DNA of 64,000 nucleotides from Tichowtungia aerotolerans (lineage in GTDB: Bacteria; Verrucomicrobiota; Kiritimatiellia; Kiritimatiellales; Tichowtungiaceae): NCBI RefSeq assembly GCF_009905215.1, contig NZ_CP047593.1, forward strand, positions 3,600,900-3,664,899, given 5' to 3'. The notes beneath the pieces are model-generated. The model was not told the DNA's origin. It was given only the letters and a program-made list of their open reading frames with translations, and did not search any database. Of the stretch, positions 1 to 9,764 are shown piece by piece (position 1 is the stretch's first letter; each line of letters begins with the position of its first letter). Both the position numbers and the translations under genes were made by a program.

Positions 1-336
1 CAACGCTTCTTCGACGGAGCTTTCACGACGACGATAGCGTTCAATGATCTGTGTCTCAAAGGGAATGCTGCGAAGCTTGGGTACTTTGAGCTTCACACTG
101 CCGGCTTGTGTCTCCAGTCCACGCTCGTAATGGCCCGCACGAGAATCCACCCGATCCGGGCTTCGCTCATAGCGTTTTGCTCCGCACAGGGTATCCGCTT
201 CGGCATCCAGCAGGCCGTTGAGCGTCTCCTCAACGGAGCCTCTCACCAGCTCCTGCAGATGTCCCCGCACAGCCGAGTCGTCAATTTCGATGATCTTTTT
301 CGTGGTATCTTCCGTCGTCTTTTGGTCTCTATCCAT
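1..336 (-). CDS. IS256-family transposase, N-terminal part (partial)
   Basis: The first 112 codons of a Mutator/IS256-type transposase, reading off the left edge. The start MDRDQKTTEDTTKK is preceded by AGGAG a few bases upstream. The text that follows (RGHLQELVRGSVEETLNGLLDAEAD, then a GHYERGLET-type segment) is the usual N-terminal region of this family; the catalytic DDE core would be off the window. The first ~55 residues match the truncated copy at 11416-11598, so the two are copies of one element. Enzyme role is known for the family; whether this copy is active cannot be seen. Confidence 0.75.
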   Translation of the reverse strand, partial: MDRDQKTTEDTTKKIIEIDDSAVRGHLQELVRGSVEETLNGLLDAEADTLCGAKRYERSPDRVDSRAGHYERGLETQAGSVKLKVPKLRSIPFETQIIERYRRRESSVEEAL

Positions 337-421
337 TTGGTTCTCCTTGTGTTTGCTGACACACGGCTGGTTTTACCAGCCGGGAGAACCCCAATTCAAA
401 TGTGCGAAAGATTTAATACGC
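1..421 (-). mobile_element. IS256-family element, transposase end, cut by the window edge
   Basis: The segment carries the 5' part of an IS256 (Mutator-type) transposase plus about 85 bp of untranslated IS end. The terminal sequence near 405-425 (ATTTAATACGCTATC on +) is shared with the second copy, whose end lies near 11330. Immediately outside the end lies an IS3-type transposase remnant, so this element appears to have jumped into older IS debris. The rest of the element lies off the left edge, so its integrity cannot be judged. Confidence 0.75.
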
Positions 422-788
422 TATCGGTCGGCACGGTGCCGGACATTCTCAACACGGATCAAGGATGCCAGTTCACGTCAGATGAGTTGATCGGGCGGCT
501 CAAAGAGCTGGGTATAACAATTAGCATGGACGGCAAAGGCCCTGGCTGGACAACGTGGTCATTGAACGGTTCTGGCGGAGCATCAAGTATGAGGACATCT
601 ACCTGAAATCATACGAGAACGGCTGGGAACTTGAACGGAGCATTGAAGCGTATATGATGCGCTACAATTGCAAGCGTCCACACCAGCCGCTTGGGGATGC
701 CACGCCGGAGGAAGTGTATAGAGGCACAGTCGAGCTGGCTGCAGGAAAAAAGACTTTTCATCCCTCCCCCGGGGGAGGGATCGGTTGA
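421..788 (+). pseudogene. IS3-family transposase orfB, C-terminal remnant with frameshift
   Basis: Two frames together spell the end of an IS3-family DDE transposase. Frame one gives VPDILNTDQGCQFTSDEL and then ISMDGKG at about 430-540. Frame two resumes with VIERFWRSIKYEDIYLKSYE and ends with RPHQPLGDATPEEVYRG. The normal GKGRALDN bridge is missing bases at about 535-550, which breaks the reading frame. The N-terminal two thirds is absent; an IS256 element abuts the left side. The last codons run into a GC-rich palindrome. This is a dead fragment. Confidence 0.8.
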
Positions 789-866
789 CAGAAACCGGAG
801 CCTATGCGACACAACTTAAACGGAGCACCGAGTGGTTTAAACCCTGAGTCCACTTCTATACGCTAG
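757..866 (-). repeat. Dispersed repeat, copy 1 (with GC-rich palindrome)
   Basis: Read on the minus strand, this begins AGAAGTGGACTC, continues through TTTAAACCACTC and TCGCATAGGCTCCGG, and ends in the hairpin CCCTCCCCCGGGGGAGGG at 761-780. The same order of elements occurs at 20403-20520 on the plus strand, and a diverged form without the palindrome at 9227-9300. No ORF is apparent. It may be a small non-autonomous mobile element or a REP-type repeat. Boundaries are approximate, taken by eye from the two better copies. Confidence 0.6.
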
Positions 867-938
867 ATTTTAATTCTAAAAATATATTTTATCACAACTC
901 AGTAGAAATTTTACAAATAAGCATGCAATTTATAACTT

Positions 939-2519
939 CTATTCTAAGCCTTGAGCACCCGTTTCAATCCTGATCAAAGCATCCAACGGCCATCTAATTG
1001 GTTTTTTAGAAGGCAAATGCACAGGTCTTATGGCCTCTGTTTGTTTCATATATTTATCTAACTGTACGCATAGAGACTTGGCTTTCTCCATATTGCTTAA
1101 CAACAGATTATTCGCTTCTGAAACATCTGAACTTAAATTATACAATTCAAATGTTTCATTCAAATGGAAATAAATTAACTTCCAATCCCCCTTAATAATG
1201 GCTGTTGAAGGCGTCACACCACCATTTTTAAAATCGGGACCATTAATGGCCTCGCCATCAAATCGATAAGGAAGATGGAAAAACAAAGGCCGCTCCATCA
1301 ACTTTCTTGATTTTCGCCCCTTAATCAATACACTTAGATCCTTGCCGTCAATCTGACTCTTATTCTCCCCCAACGAATCAAAACAGCCTGTTATTGAAAG
1401 AATGGTTGTGTAAAGATCCTCGATAATTACAGGCGTATCTACTTCCATATTCTTCGCACCACTACCGGGCCATTTTATAATTGCAGGAACACGTATTCCA
1501 CCCTCATACAAACAAGCTTTTCCACTGCGTAAAGGATAATTAAAATCATATTTTTTACCATACAAACTCTTGCTTTGTCGCCACAAAACACGCCCCCCGT
1601 TGTCGGAATAAAAAATAACAAGTGTATTATCAGCCTGACCAGCATCTTCAATTGCCTGCAAAAACCGCCCTAAGCTAACATCAACTCCCTCAATCATCGT
1701 TGCATAATCGGGCTCTTCTGCGAGTTCGCCCGAACGCCTCTCATAATGTGCACCAAACCGTGGATCCTGTTGAATAGGAGTATGCACCGCATAGTGAGCC
1801 ATATTCATAAAAAATGGAGTCCCATCCTTCATTGCCCGCTCTATTTCAATGATCGCCTTATCAGTCAGCGCCTCAGTCAGATAGGTATCACTTCCATAAT
1901 AGTCTTCAAGCCCCGGAACCTGCATCGTTTTATTTTTCTGATTTTCATAGTTATCGGTTCCATAATAACTACCCGGTTGACCATATTGACTTCCGCCAAT
2001 ATTGACATCATAGCCAATCTCTTCAGGAGAAGGATGATCGCTACCATATTGAGTCAAATGATATTTTCCGGCGTGAATTGTCCTATAGCCATGCTCTTTT
2101 AGCACACGTGGTAAAGTAGAACTTCTTTTATCAAGAATTTTCCCTCCTGGAAACATCATTGTATGATTATGATTATACAATGTACCAAAATCGCCTGTGA
2201 TTTTACAACGCATCGTATTTTGGCCGGTAATAAACGATGCTCTCGAGGGACAACAAAGTGCTTGAGAATACGCACGAGAAAATCGAACTCCTTCATTGGC
2301 CAACTTCTGTATATTTGGCGTACGATAACGTTCATTGTATAGCGTTTCCTCCCCTCTCCATACAAGTGATGTATCATTCCATCCCAGATCATCAACCAAG
2401 AACATTAATACGTTAGGTCTTTTTTCTTCTGATTTGGCAAATGCTGGTAAAAAGCCATCTAGAATGTTTCCCACAAGGATAGTCCCAAAAACTAAAAAAC
2501 GTCTTTTCTTCTTCATCAT
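939..2519 (-). CDS. Secreted formylglycine-dependent sulfatase
   Basis: A type I (S1) sulfatase of 526 residues that would hydrolyse sulfate esters on a glycan outside the cytoplasm. An N-terminal hydrophobic segment (about 8-28, ending AFA) looks like a signal peptide. Metal-binding VDDLGW follows at about 42-47 and the maturation motif CCPSR at 89-93, where C89 would be converted to formylglycine; GKYH, FYSDNGG and RVPAIIKWPG are further family landmarks. Length is normal. AGGAG lies just before the ATG. It sits 47 bp downstream of the GH18/modular gene and could be co-transcribed with it. The exact substrate cannot be deduced. Confidence 0.93.
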   Translation of the reverse strand: MMKKKRRFLVFGTILVGNILDGFLPAFAKSEEKRPNVLMFLVDDLGWNDTSLVWRGEETLYNERYRTPNIQKLANEGVRFSRAYSQALCCPSRASFITGQNTMRCKITGDFGTLYNHNHTMMFPGGKILDKRSSTLPRVLKEHGYRTIHAGKYHLTQYGSDHPSPEEIGYDVNIGGSQYGQPGSYYGTDNYENQKNKTMQVPGLEDYYGSDTYLTEALTDKAIIEIERAMKDGTPFFMNMAHYAVHTPIQQDPRFGAHYERRSGELAEEPDYATMIEGVDVSLGRFLQAIEDAGQADNTLVIFYSDNGGRVLWRQSKSLYGKKYDFNYPLRSGKACLYEGGIRVPAIIKWPGSGAKNMEVDTPVIIEDLYTTILSITGCFDSLGENKSQIDGKDLSVLIKGRKSRKLMERPLFFHLPYRFDGEAINGPDFKNGGVTPSTAIIKGDWKLIYFHLNETFELYNLSSDVSEANNLLLSNMEKAKSLCVQLDKYMKQTEAIRPVHLPSKKPIRWPLDALIRIETGAQGLE

Positions 2520-2566
2520 CTCACTCCTCTGTATATTATATTCTATAAATATTAGATCTAAACAAC

Positions 2567-5500
2567 TTAAAAACCAAATCCTTCGATTCTTAATCTGATA
2601 AAAAGTTTTTCACTATCCACATTAACAGGAATACTATTAGTAATTATATCAAAGTTGTCATCAATGGAAGTTACCCCCATAACCTCATAGTCGAGATTAG
2701 TCCACAAACCAGACACTAAATCTAAATTTTTCTCTAAATAATAGCTAAGACCGCGTGCGACAGCATCCCTACGCTTCCTATAGGTATATTCAAAATAATT
2801 AGTTCCACTATCTGTCGTCAGCGCAACATCTCCAGCAATTCCAATATCTTCATTATTACCCGGATCTCCACCCAAAGCATATTCTGAAAGATTGTCTAGA
2901 CAGTCTCCATCCGGATCATCTAATAGACCTACACGATCACTTAGACCTAAATAATCAGCCACCCACCGATTATAAAAATCCAGAGGATTAAACTGATCCA
3001 TGCTTTCAGCACAAACCGTCTCGCCGACAACTCCCATCATATTTTCAATACAGGTTACTGTGTAATAATCCATAGAAATATATTGCCCACTCCCCCATGC
3101 CGCACCATCACCAACACCGGTTAAAATCATTTTATTTATACTCGGCAAAGTTAATATCCGACTTACTCCGGCGGTGTTAAAGCCCACATCAGAGTCAAAT
3201 TTCCAATATACATCATACAGCCCAACAACCGTATCAAAATCTACTCGAACAGTAAGCCCTTCTGTACTCACGAGAGGAATAGCCCCACCTGAAATGTCAG
3301 GAGTTGAAGTACTCTGGCCTCCCTCCGCAATAACAGAAAAAGCCATGCCATCGAAAGAATCCATCCTTCTAAACTTAAGATACAGAACATTCGCATCTCC
3401 AGTTTGTTGCATTAACCAATCCACGCTCGACATATCCGGAGCTGAAGACATGTCCCATGAATCAAAACGAATTTCTGCCCTATATTGCCCCGCATATGAC
3501 TGATCTAAAATAAGCCCCGTTGCAAGACTGCCAGCGGCCATATTTGTAAAAATCAGATTCCCATCACCATCTGTAATAATGCCGGCACGTGCCACACCAA
3601 AAGTCGCAGAGTCGGATCCTGTCTGATCCAGCCCACTTAAAGATGTCTCTCTGGTTTCACTCATTTGGAAGTCAAGTAATGGCTCGATATAAGTTACGGA
3701 ATAAGAATCTATAGCAACAAACTGCCCCCCACCCCACGAAGCTCCCTCCCCCGTACCAGTTACAATCATCTTATTCATACAGGGAAGAGTCAATTTTCTG
3801 TTTGTACCTGCAGCTGTAAACGCCACATCAGAGTCAAATTTCCAATATACATCATACAGCCCAACAACCGTATCAAAATCTACTCGAACAGTAAGCCCTT
3901 CTGTACTCACGAGAGGAATAGCCCCACCTGAAATATCAGGAGTTGAAGTACTCTGGCCTCCCTCCGCAATAACAGAAAAAGCCATGCCATCGAAAGAATC
4001 CATCCTTCTAAACTTAAGATACAGAACATTCGCATCTCCAGTTTGTTGCATTAACCAATCCACACTCGACATATCCGGAGCTGAAGACATGTCCCATGAA
4101 TCAAAACGAATTTCTGCCCTATATTGCCCTGTATATGACTGATCTAAAATAAGCCCCGTTGCAAGACTGCCAGCGGCCATATTTGTAAAAATCAGATTCC
4201 CATCACCATCTGTAATAATGCTGGCACGTGCCACGCCAAAAGTCGCAGAGTCGGATCCTGTCTGATCCAGTCCATTTAAAGATGTCCCTCTGGTTTCACT
4301 CATTTGGAAATTTATAACCTGTGGAGGAGAAAGACTCAAAGTATCAGCAATCGAGGTGAGCAATGATGCCGAATCATTAAGTTTATCCCCCCCCAAATCC
4401 CAGATCATAACTCCCAAATAACCTTTTTTCAATACATGCATCGCCTTTCGCCTTACTGTATTAATGCCATTAAAATAATATCCATTAACAACATCTACAT
4501 CCGGAGTCGGATTTTGATCATCATAAAGACTAAAGTAAGCTTGTAAATCGCCGTTAGTGTTCGCCCCATAAAATGGCACACCTAGACAAACTTTATTTCG
4601 AGGAAACCCAAAACTCTCCCAGTTAGCCAATGCGGACAGCGCATCATCAAACGTCGAATGATCAGGCAGCCCCATATCATACGCCATAATATTAACCCAG
4701 TCCAGATGCTGCAGTGCGGCAAGAGGAATATCCTGCATCCAACCGAAGGAAACAGCAGAGGTTAAAAGCAACTCATCTTCTGACAATGACATATCAAGTA
4801 GCTCCAACAATTCACCATAATTAACTTTGTCGGTGCTTGTATAAGGATATTCCCAATCAATATCTACACCATCTAAATTATTATCGAGGCAAAATTGCTT
4901 AATCTGACTCACAAAATTAGTTCGACCAGATACGCTCGATGCCATCGATGAAAAATTCCCCGACTTCTTGTCAGAGCAACTTATAAGAACATTTACATTT
5001 GCAGCATGTGCATTTTCAACCAAATTTGACAGTCTTGAAAACTGTACAAGAGAAGTGTCCAAATCGCCAGCCGAAGAAAGCATCATGTGTCCATAATTTA
5101 CATCTGTAACTTGGCTATAATCGATTAACCGTTCTACGTTCCGATAATATGGAATATAGCCAACAATATGCTTCCCATAATAATCAGTTACTGGAGGACC
5201 AAAACTAGCACCGTTGGTTAATGTAACATTGATATAATCAATATCAACGAACTGATTTAACCCCCAAGAGGCAGAATTACCCTTTAGTTTACACAAAACA
5301 AGCTCTGTAAATTTTGAAACATCGGCCGCATTTCCACGTACAATCCGCGAAAATTCAGAATCAGTGTCATACTTCCAGTATGAAGAATAAAACCTAGCAT
5401 CTAAATCGAGAACCACACGAATTACGACCCCTGTTTCGCTGTTAGAAAACGGTATAAATGTACTACCGGCCGCTCTACCATCCGTTGCATATGAACCTAT

Positions 5501-6553
5501 GCTAATTCCACCAGACGCTGCCATAAACTGACAATTCAGGATATCCTCTGAATCTCCACTTAGACCGACAGAAACTACAGCATTGCTTGCGGTGGCAGCA
5601 GACAAATCCCAAGAATCAATACGCCATTCAATAATTACAACTCCATTAGTAATAGCTGCAAGAGGAGTGTGCGTCATCCATTGACTATGGCTCACATTCT
5701 CCAAATGAAGACTCCCTTCTCCATCTGTTACAGCATCTTCATCAATACCACTATTATATGACAAATGATCATTTCCAGTATTCTCTAAATTTTCGACAAC
5801 AGTTCCTTCTCGATCATTCATTGTATATTCGATAAAATATGGAGACGGTTCTATGTAAGTAACAGTATAATAATCCATTGAAATAAACTGGCCTGTCCCC
5901 CAACCGGATGATCCATTACTTGACAAAACAAATTTGTCGATACCTGGGAGCCCCCCCAGTGATCTAGCAGCACCAGCCGCAGTAAAACTTGTATCGCCAT
6001 CCCATTTCCAATAAAAATCATATAAACCAGCTTCGATATCTACATCAACTCGAACCACAATACCGATACCAGCGCTTATGAGCGGAATGGTTGCATCCAG
6101 CGGAGTTGATGTATTTTGCCCCCCGTCGGTACCTCCAAATACCGTAAACAACATACCGCCATAACTGTCGTGTCTTCTAAATGTCAGATTAAGAACATTA
6201 GCATCCCCTGTCTGCTGCACTAGCCAATTCACATTAGCAAGATTAGGCGCTGCAGACATATTCCATGAATCAAAACGCATCTCAATCCTATACAGACCGT
6301 TGTTCGAATATACCTGACTCAGAGGAAGCCCTGCTGCAGAGCTAAGTGTGTTGCTAAACACCAAATTTCCCGCACCATCCGTGACGGCCGGACGCACAGC
6401 TCCAAAAACAGCTGAATCCGACCCGGTCTGGCTTAGTCCATTCAGAGAAGTACCTGTGCCTTCATTCATTTGAAAGTCGATAAGCTGCGCCTGCAAAGAA
6501 GCATGTAGTAATACAACTACTACAAGTATTTTTGACCATATTTTATCTTTCAT
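2567..6553 (-). CDS. Secreted modular GH18 glycosidase with repeated beta-sandwich-like modules
   Basis: A 1328-residue secreted protein with a signal peptide (about 1-22) and a strong AGGGAGG ribosome site. Module order: two homologous modules of about 210 residues (about 23-450), a GH18 barrel (about 460-740), two almost identical modules (about 745-1165), then a C-terminal part with DDPDGDCLDNLSEYALGGDP, a thrombospondin-3/dockerin-like calcium motif. The GH18 catalytic signature DGVDIDWEYP is intact, followed by NIMAYDM and GVMIWDLGGD. GH18 enzymes cleave beta-1,4 linkages next to N-acetylglucosamine (chitinase or endo-N-acetylglucosaminidase). The ~210-residue modules are probably carbohydrate-binding or adhesive sandwich folds but match no family I can name. 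The last two arose by a recent duplication. Confidence 0.85.
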   Translation of the reverse strand: MKDKIWSKILVVVVLLHASLQAQLIDFQMNEGTGTSLNGLSQTGSDSAVFGAVRPAVTDGAGNLVFSNTLSSAAGLPLSQVYSNNGLYRIEMRFDSWNMSAAPNLANVNWLVQQTGDANVLNLTFRRHDSYGGMLFTVFGGTDGGQNTSTPLDATIPLISAGIGIVVRVDVDIEAGLYDFYWKWDGDTSFTAAGAARSLGGLPGIDKFVLSSNGSSGWGTGQFISMDYYTVTYIEPSPYFIEYTMNDREGTVVENLENTGNDHLSYNSGIDEDAVTDGEGSLHLENVSHSQWMTHTPLAAITNGVVIIEWRIDSWDLSAATASNAVVSVGLSGDSEDILNCQFMAASGGISIGSYATDGRAAGSTFIPFSNSETGVVIRVVLDLDARFYSSYWKYDTDSEFSRIVRGNAADVSKFTELVLCKLKGNSASWGLNQFVDIDYINVTLTNGASFGPPVTDYYGKHIVGYIPYYRNVERLIDYSQVTDVNYGHMMLSSAGDLDTSLVQFSRLSNLVENAHAANVNVLISCSDKKSGNFSSMASSVSGRTNFVSQIKQFCLDNNLDGVDIDWEYPYTSTDKVNYGELLELLDMSLSEDELLLTSAVSFGWMQDIPLAALQHLDWVNIMAYDMGLPDHSTFDDALSALANWESFGFPRNKVCLGVPFYGANTNGDLQAYFSLYDDQNPTPDVDVVNGYYFNGINTVRRKAMHVLKKGYLGVMIWDLGGDKLNDSASLLTSIADTLSLSPPQVINFQMSETRGTSLNGLDQTGSDSATFGVARASIITDGDGNLIFTNMAAGSLATGLILDQSYTGQYRAEIRFDSWDMSSAPDMSSVDWLMQQTGDANVLYLKFRRMDSFDGMAFSVIAEGGQSTSTPDISGGAIPLVSTEGLTVRVDFDTVVGLYDVYWKFDSDVAFTAAGTNRKLTLPCMNKMIVTGTGEGASWGGGQFVAIDSYSVTYIEPLLDFQMSETRETSLSGLDQTGSDSATFGVARAGIITDGDGNLIFTNMAAGSLATGLILDQSYAGQYRAEIRFDSWDMSSAPDMSSVDWLMQQTGDANVLYLKFRRMDSFDGMAFSVIAEGGQSTSTPDISGGAIPLVSTEGLTVRVDFDTVVGLYDVYWKFDSDVGFNTAGVSRILTLPSINKMILTGVGDGAAWGSGQYISMDYYTVTCIENMMGVVGETVCAESMDQFNPLDFYNRWVADYLGLSDRVGLLDDPDGDCLDNLSEYALGGDPGNNEDIGIAGDVALTTDSGTNYFEYTYRKRRDAVARGLSYYLEKNLDLVSGLWTNLDYEVMGVTSIDDNFDIITNSIPVNVDSEKLFIRLRIEGFGF
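3184..4309. repeat. Near-identical tandem duplication of 487 bp inside the GH18 modular gene
   Basis: Positions 3184-3670 and 3823-4309 are nearly identical over 487 bp, 639 bp apart, and each encodes most of one beta-sandwich-like module. Only scattered substitutions separate them, whereas the N-terminal modules of the same protein are clearly diverged. This is a recent in-frame module duplication. Confidence 0.9.
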
Positions 6554-6643
6554 TACCTAACCTCCCTACAGACAAGAACATCTGTCGAACCTTAATAGAC
6601 ACGCAAAACAACACACTGATTATTTCGACATGGCTTTGGAATG

Positions 6644-8401
6644 TTAGAAATCAGATTTAATTCTGAGTCGTAAAAACATGTTAGCGTCACTACCTATTAC
6701 AATACGATTAGTTATCGTTTCAAAATCTGTATCAACTATACCAACCCCCATAACCTCATAGTCGAGATTAGTCCACAAACCAGACACTAAATCTAAATTT
6801 TTCTCTAAATAATAGCTAAGACCACGTGCGGCAGCATCGCTACGCTTCCTATAGGTATATTCAAAATAATTAGTTCCACTATCTGTCGTCAGAGCAACAT
6901 CTCCAGCAATTCCAATATCTTCATTATTACCCGGATCTCCACCCAAAGCATATTCTGAAAGATTGTCTAGACAGTCCCCATCCGGATCATCTAATAGACC
7001 TACACTGCCAGCTATCCCATAACTCGCAGCCCAACTAGCGTAAAAATCAGCAGGACCAAAACCAATACCGTTAGTCAATGTTACATTGATGTAATCAATA
7101 TTTACAAACTGCCCCTCTCCCCAACTAGCGGAATCTCCTTTAAGTTTATATAAATCAAATCGTGAAAAAACGGTAACATTCCCCATACTTCCAAGAACAA
7201 TCTGTGTAAAATCAGCGTCTGTATCATATTTCCAATATGAGGCGTAAAGTCCGCTGTCAAAATCCAAAACAGTCCGCAAAACTACCCCAGTTGTCCCTGT
7301 AAGCGATACAAGCGTATTACCTGCTGAACCTTCGCCTGTTGCATATGACCCAAGACTGACATAATTAGAAATTACCGCAAATTGACAATCGACAATCACT
7401 CCAGGCCCCTCAGCAACACCAACAGAAACTACAGCATTGCTTGCGGTGGCAGCAGACAAATCCCAAGAATCAACACGCCATTCAACAATCACAACCCCAT
7501 TAGAAATAGCCGTAAGTGGAGTGTGCTTCACCCAACGATCAACACTCACATTCTCAAATCGCAAATTCCCATTTCCATCCGTGACCGCATCATCATCAAC
7601 AAAATCAGCATAAGAAGAGTGATCATTCCCGGTATTCTTCAAATCTCCAATCGCTGTTCCGGCCGAATCATTCATTGTATATTCGATAAAATATGGAGAC
7701 GGTTCTATGTAAGCAACAGTATAATAATCCATTGCGATAAACTGTCCTTCTCCCCATGTGACATTACCACTTGACAAAACCATTTTATTGATACTGGGAA
7801 GTCCACCTAAAGATCGAGCAATACCAGCTGTTCTAAAATCTGAATCCGTATCCCATTTCCAATAAAAATCATATAAACCAGCTTCGATATCGACATCAAC
7901 TCGAACCACAATACCGGTACCAGCGCTTATGAGCGGAATGGTTGCATCCAGCGGAGTTGATGTATTTTGCCCCCCTTCGGTACCTCCAAATACCGTAAAC
8001 AACATACCGCCATAACTGTCGTGTCTTCTGAATGTCAGATTAAGAACATTGGCATCCCCTGTCTGCTGCACTAGCCAATTCACATTAGCAAGAGTAAGCG
8101 CTGCAGACATATTCCATGAATCAAAACGCATTTCAATCCTATACAGACCGCTGTTCGAATATACCTGACTCAGAGGAAGCCCTGCTGCAGTGCTAAGTGT
8201 GTTGCTAAACACCAAATTTCCTGCACCATCCGTGATAGCCGGACGCACAGCTCCAAAAACAGCTGAATCCGATCCGGTCTGGCTTAGTCCACTCAGAGAA
8301 GTACCTGTGCCTTCATTCATTTGAAAATCAATAAGCTGCGCCTGCAAACCTCCTCCAACAATGACCATAAAGATTGTTACCCATACATGTTTTTTTATCA
8401 T
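6644..8401 (-). CDS. Secreted modular protein, paralog of the neighbouring GH18 protein without the catalytic domain
   Basis: I start at the ATG at 8401 (MIKKHVWVTIFMV) because GGGGAG lies six bases upstream; an upstream ATG (8425) has no such site. After a signal peptide come two modules of about 210 residues homologous to modules 1 and 2 of the 1328-residue neighbour, then the same C-terminal segment with DDPDGDCLDNLSEYALGGDP. There is no GH18 domain. Parts of the nucleotide sequence are almost identical to the neighbour (for example 6750-7000 against 2690-2940), pointing to recent duplication or gene conversion. Probably a secreted glycan-binding partner; this is inference from context. 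Confidence 0.7.
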   Translation of the reverse strand: MIKKHVWVTIFMVIVGGGLQAQLIDFQMNEGTGTSLSGLSQTGSDSAVFGAVRPAITDGAGNLVFSNTLSTAAGLPLSQVYSNSGLYRIEMRFDSWNMSAALTLANVNWLVQQTGDANVLNLTFRRHDSYGGMLFTVFGGTEGGQNTSTPLDATIPLISAGTGIVVRVDVDIEAGLYDFYWKWDTDSDFRTAGIARSLGGLPSINKMVLSSGNVTWGEGQFIAMDYYTVAYIEPSPYFIEYTMNDSAGTAIGDLKNTGNDHSSYADFVDDDAVTDGNGNLRFENVSVDRWVKHTPLTAISNGVVIVEWRVDSWDLSAATASNAVVSVGVAEGPGVIVDCQFAVISNYVSLGSYATGEGSAGNTLVSLTGTTGVVLRTVLDFDSGLYASYWKYDTDADFTQIVLGSMGNVTVFSRFDLYKLKGDSASWGEGQFVNIDYINVTLTNGIGFGPADFYASWAASYGIAGSVGLLDDPDGDCLDNLSEYALGGDPGNNEDIGIAGDVALTTDSGTNYFEYTYRKRSDAAARGLSYYLEKNLDLVSGLWTNLDYEVMGVGIVDTDFETITNRIVIGSDANMFLRLRIKSDF

Positions 8402-8785
8402 AGCTCTCCCCAATTTCACATACACTACGTTGTGTAAGCGGTTTTAAACTAAAGTAGTGTTTAAAGCTCAGGTTTTAAATGCCTAAACCATCAAAAAAAA
8501 TACTCATTATTCATATTTCATGATCAACTCTTGAATGATACAGTTACTTATAATTTTAAGATTATTGTTGCAAAGAAGCAACGTTTGAGAATTTGAACCA
8601 CCGATTAAGTTAGTTTTTGTGAATAGCTTTTGAACATGAAAAAGACAGAAACTATAGTGAAAATATATGGAAAAATAATGCTCAAACAGGCTTCTAAGTC
8701 TTTAAGTATGAAAACATTTATCTCACCGGATGGATGCCTGACCTAGACATTGAAGCGTATATGCGCTACACCTCAAGCGTCGCCA
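8402..8785. other. Intergenic region upstream of the modular-protein genes
   Basis: About 380 bp of AT-rich sequence with no convincing ORF. It must hold the promoter of the minus-strand gene starting at 8401, but no clear -35/-10 pair could be fixed. Near 8749-8782 a short stretch (ATTGAAGCGTATATG-CGCTACA) matches positions about 641-668 inside the IS3 orfB remnant, so it is a scrap of the same kind of transposase. Confidence 0.5.
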
Positions 8786-9097
8786 TTAGCTAAAGCGCGA
8801 ATAAGGGTCCAGCCAAGTGAGCGCTTCCAGCTTGGGGCCACATGCGGGGCAAAGCATTCGCCGTCGTGTAATCATCAGCCATGTTGTCTTCCCGAAGACC
8901 GGAAGTTCACGTATCCACTGGATGGTTGAGTCATGGACAGTGTGAGATAGCGACCCGCAACCACTGCAACGGCCAGAGCCATTTTCTGCTGTCAACTCGA
9001 TCCATACTTCGGACGGATCCCCTGGGGCCGGCCCCACTGTTCCGACACGGAACCCTTCCCATTCACCGAGAATTTTGAGTATCTTTTGAGCGGTCAT
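8786..9097 (-). pseudogene. ISL3-family transposase, N-terminal zinc-finger fragment
   Basis: The reading frame from MTAQKILKILGEWEGFRV shows the N-terminal zinc-binding domain of ISL3-type transposases: CSGCGSLSHTVHD, then a WIRELPVFGK segment, then RRRMLCPACG and WLDPYSRF. Full transposases run to about 400 residues or more; here the frame stops after about 103 codons at the junction with an IS3 scrap. The in-frame extension to 9214 has no family match. A dead fragment. Confidence 0.75.
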
Positions 9098-9226
9098 AAC
9101 GGAATCTCCTTTTGGTAGTTGTTTCTCGCAAAAGCAAGATACCAAAAATTCCGTTATGACTCCTCGTCCCCCGAAAATGGGTCTTGAACCAAAAAAAAGC
9201 AGAGAGGTCGTCAAACTAGCGACATG

Positions 9227-9300
9227 ATGTCTCCTCTGCCTTCCAAGGGGAAACCAAACCTATGCGACATAACAAATAAAACATTGATTTGGATTAAACC
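9227..9300 (-). repeat. Dispersed repeat, copy 3 (diverged)
   Basis: On the minus strand this reads GATTCGGGGGTTTAATCC, then ATGTTTTATTTGTTATG, then TCGCATAGGTTTGG. It aligns with copies 1 (757-866) and 2 (20403-20520) over about 70 bp but lacks the GC-rich palindrome. It lies just upstream of the ISL3 fragment. Confidence 0.45.
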
Positions 9301-9407
9301 CCCGAATCACTGCTGGCTGCTGACAAAAACCATTATGCCTGAGAAAAAAAATACGTCTGATCCGGATATTGTTTAATTTAAAATTAAGGGTACCGTGTTT
9401 TTAAACA

Positions 9408-9764
9408 TTGAAAGAAGCGGTAAATTTGAAATCGAAAAACCTACAAAAAATTATTATTTCAGGAATGCTTATTACGCAAGCGTTGCATGTCCTAGGAAGA
9501 CAACCAAAAGATAGTCCCAATGTAATAGCTTTTCTTTTAGATGACAGCGGACAACGGTCCATGGGCGAGGTTAATACTGCTGAACCTCGATTACAAATAG
9601 GTTATGCTTTGCCATTTCGCGATGGAAAAGGATCAACCTGGGAGAGTGGGGTTCGTGTACCTGCGATCTTTTGCTGGGAGGAAACGATATCGCCGAACCG
9701 CATTGTGCAGAAACCGGCCAGCACCTTAGATATTTTACCGACTGTCTTTGCCTTGACCGGCGTT
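9408..9764 (+). pseudogene. Sulfatase pseudogene with a large internal deletion
   Basis: The frame begins (TTG) with a signal-peptide-like stretch, then SPNVIAFLLDDSG, the metal-binding start of an S1 sulfatase. It jumps within about 40 residues to ALPFRDGKGSTWESGVRVPA and TLDILPTVFALTG, which are C-terminal-half motifs. The formylglycine CxPSR motif, the catalytic core and the C-terminus are missing. The right end is cut by an IS3 fragment near 9765. A functional gene would be about 450-600 codons; this is a relic. A sulfatase once stood beside the AraC gene. Confidence 0.8.
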
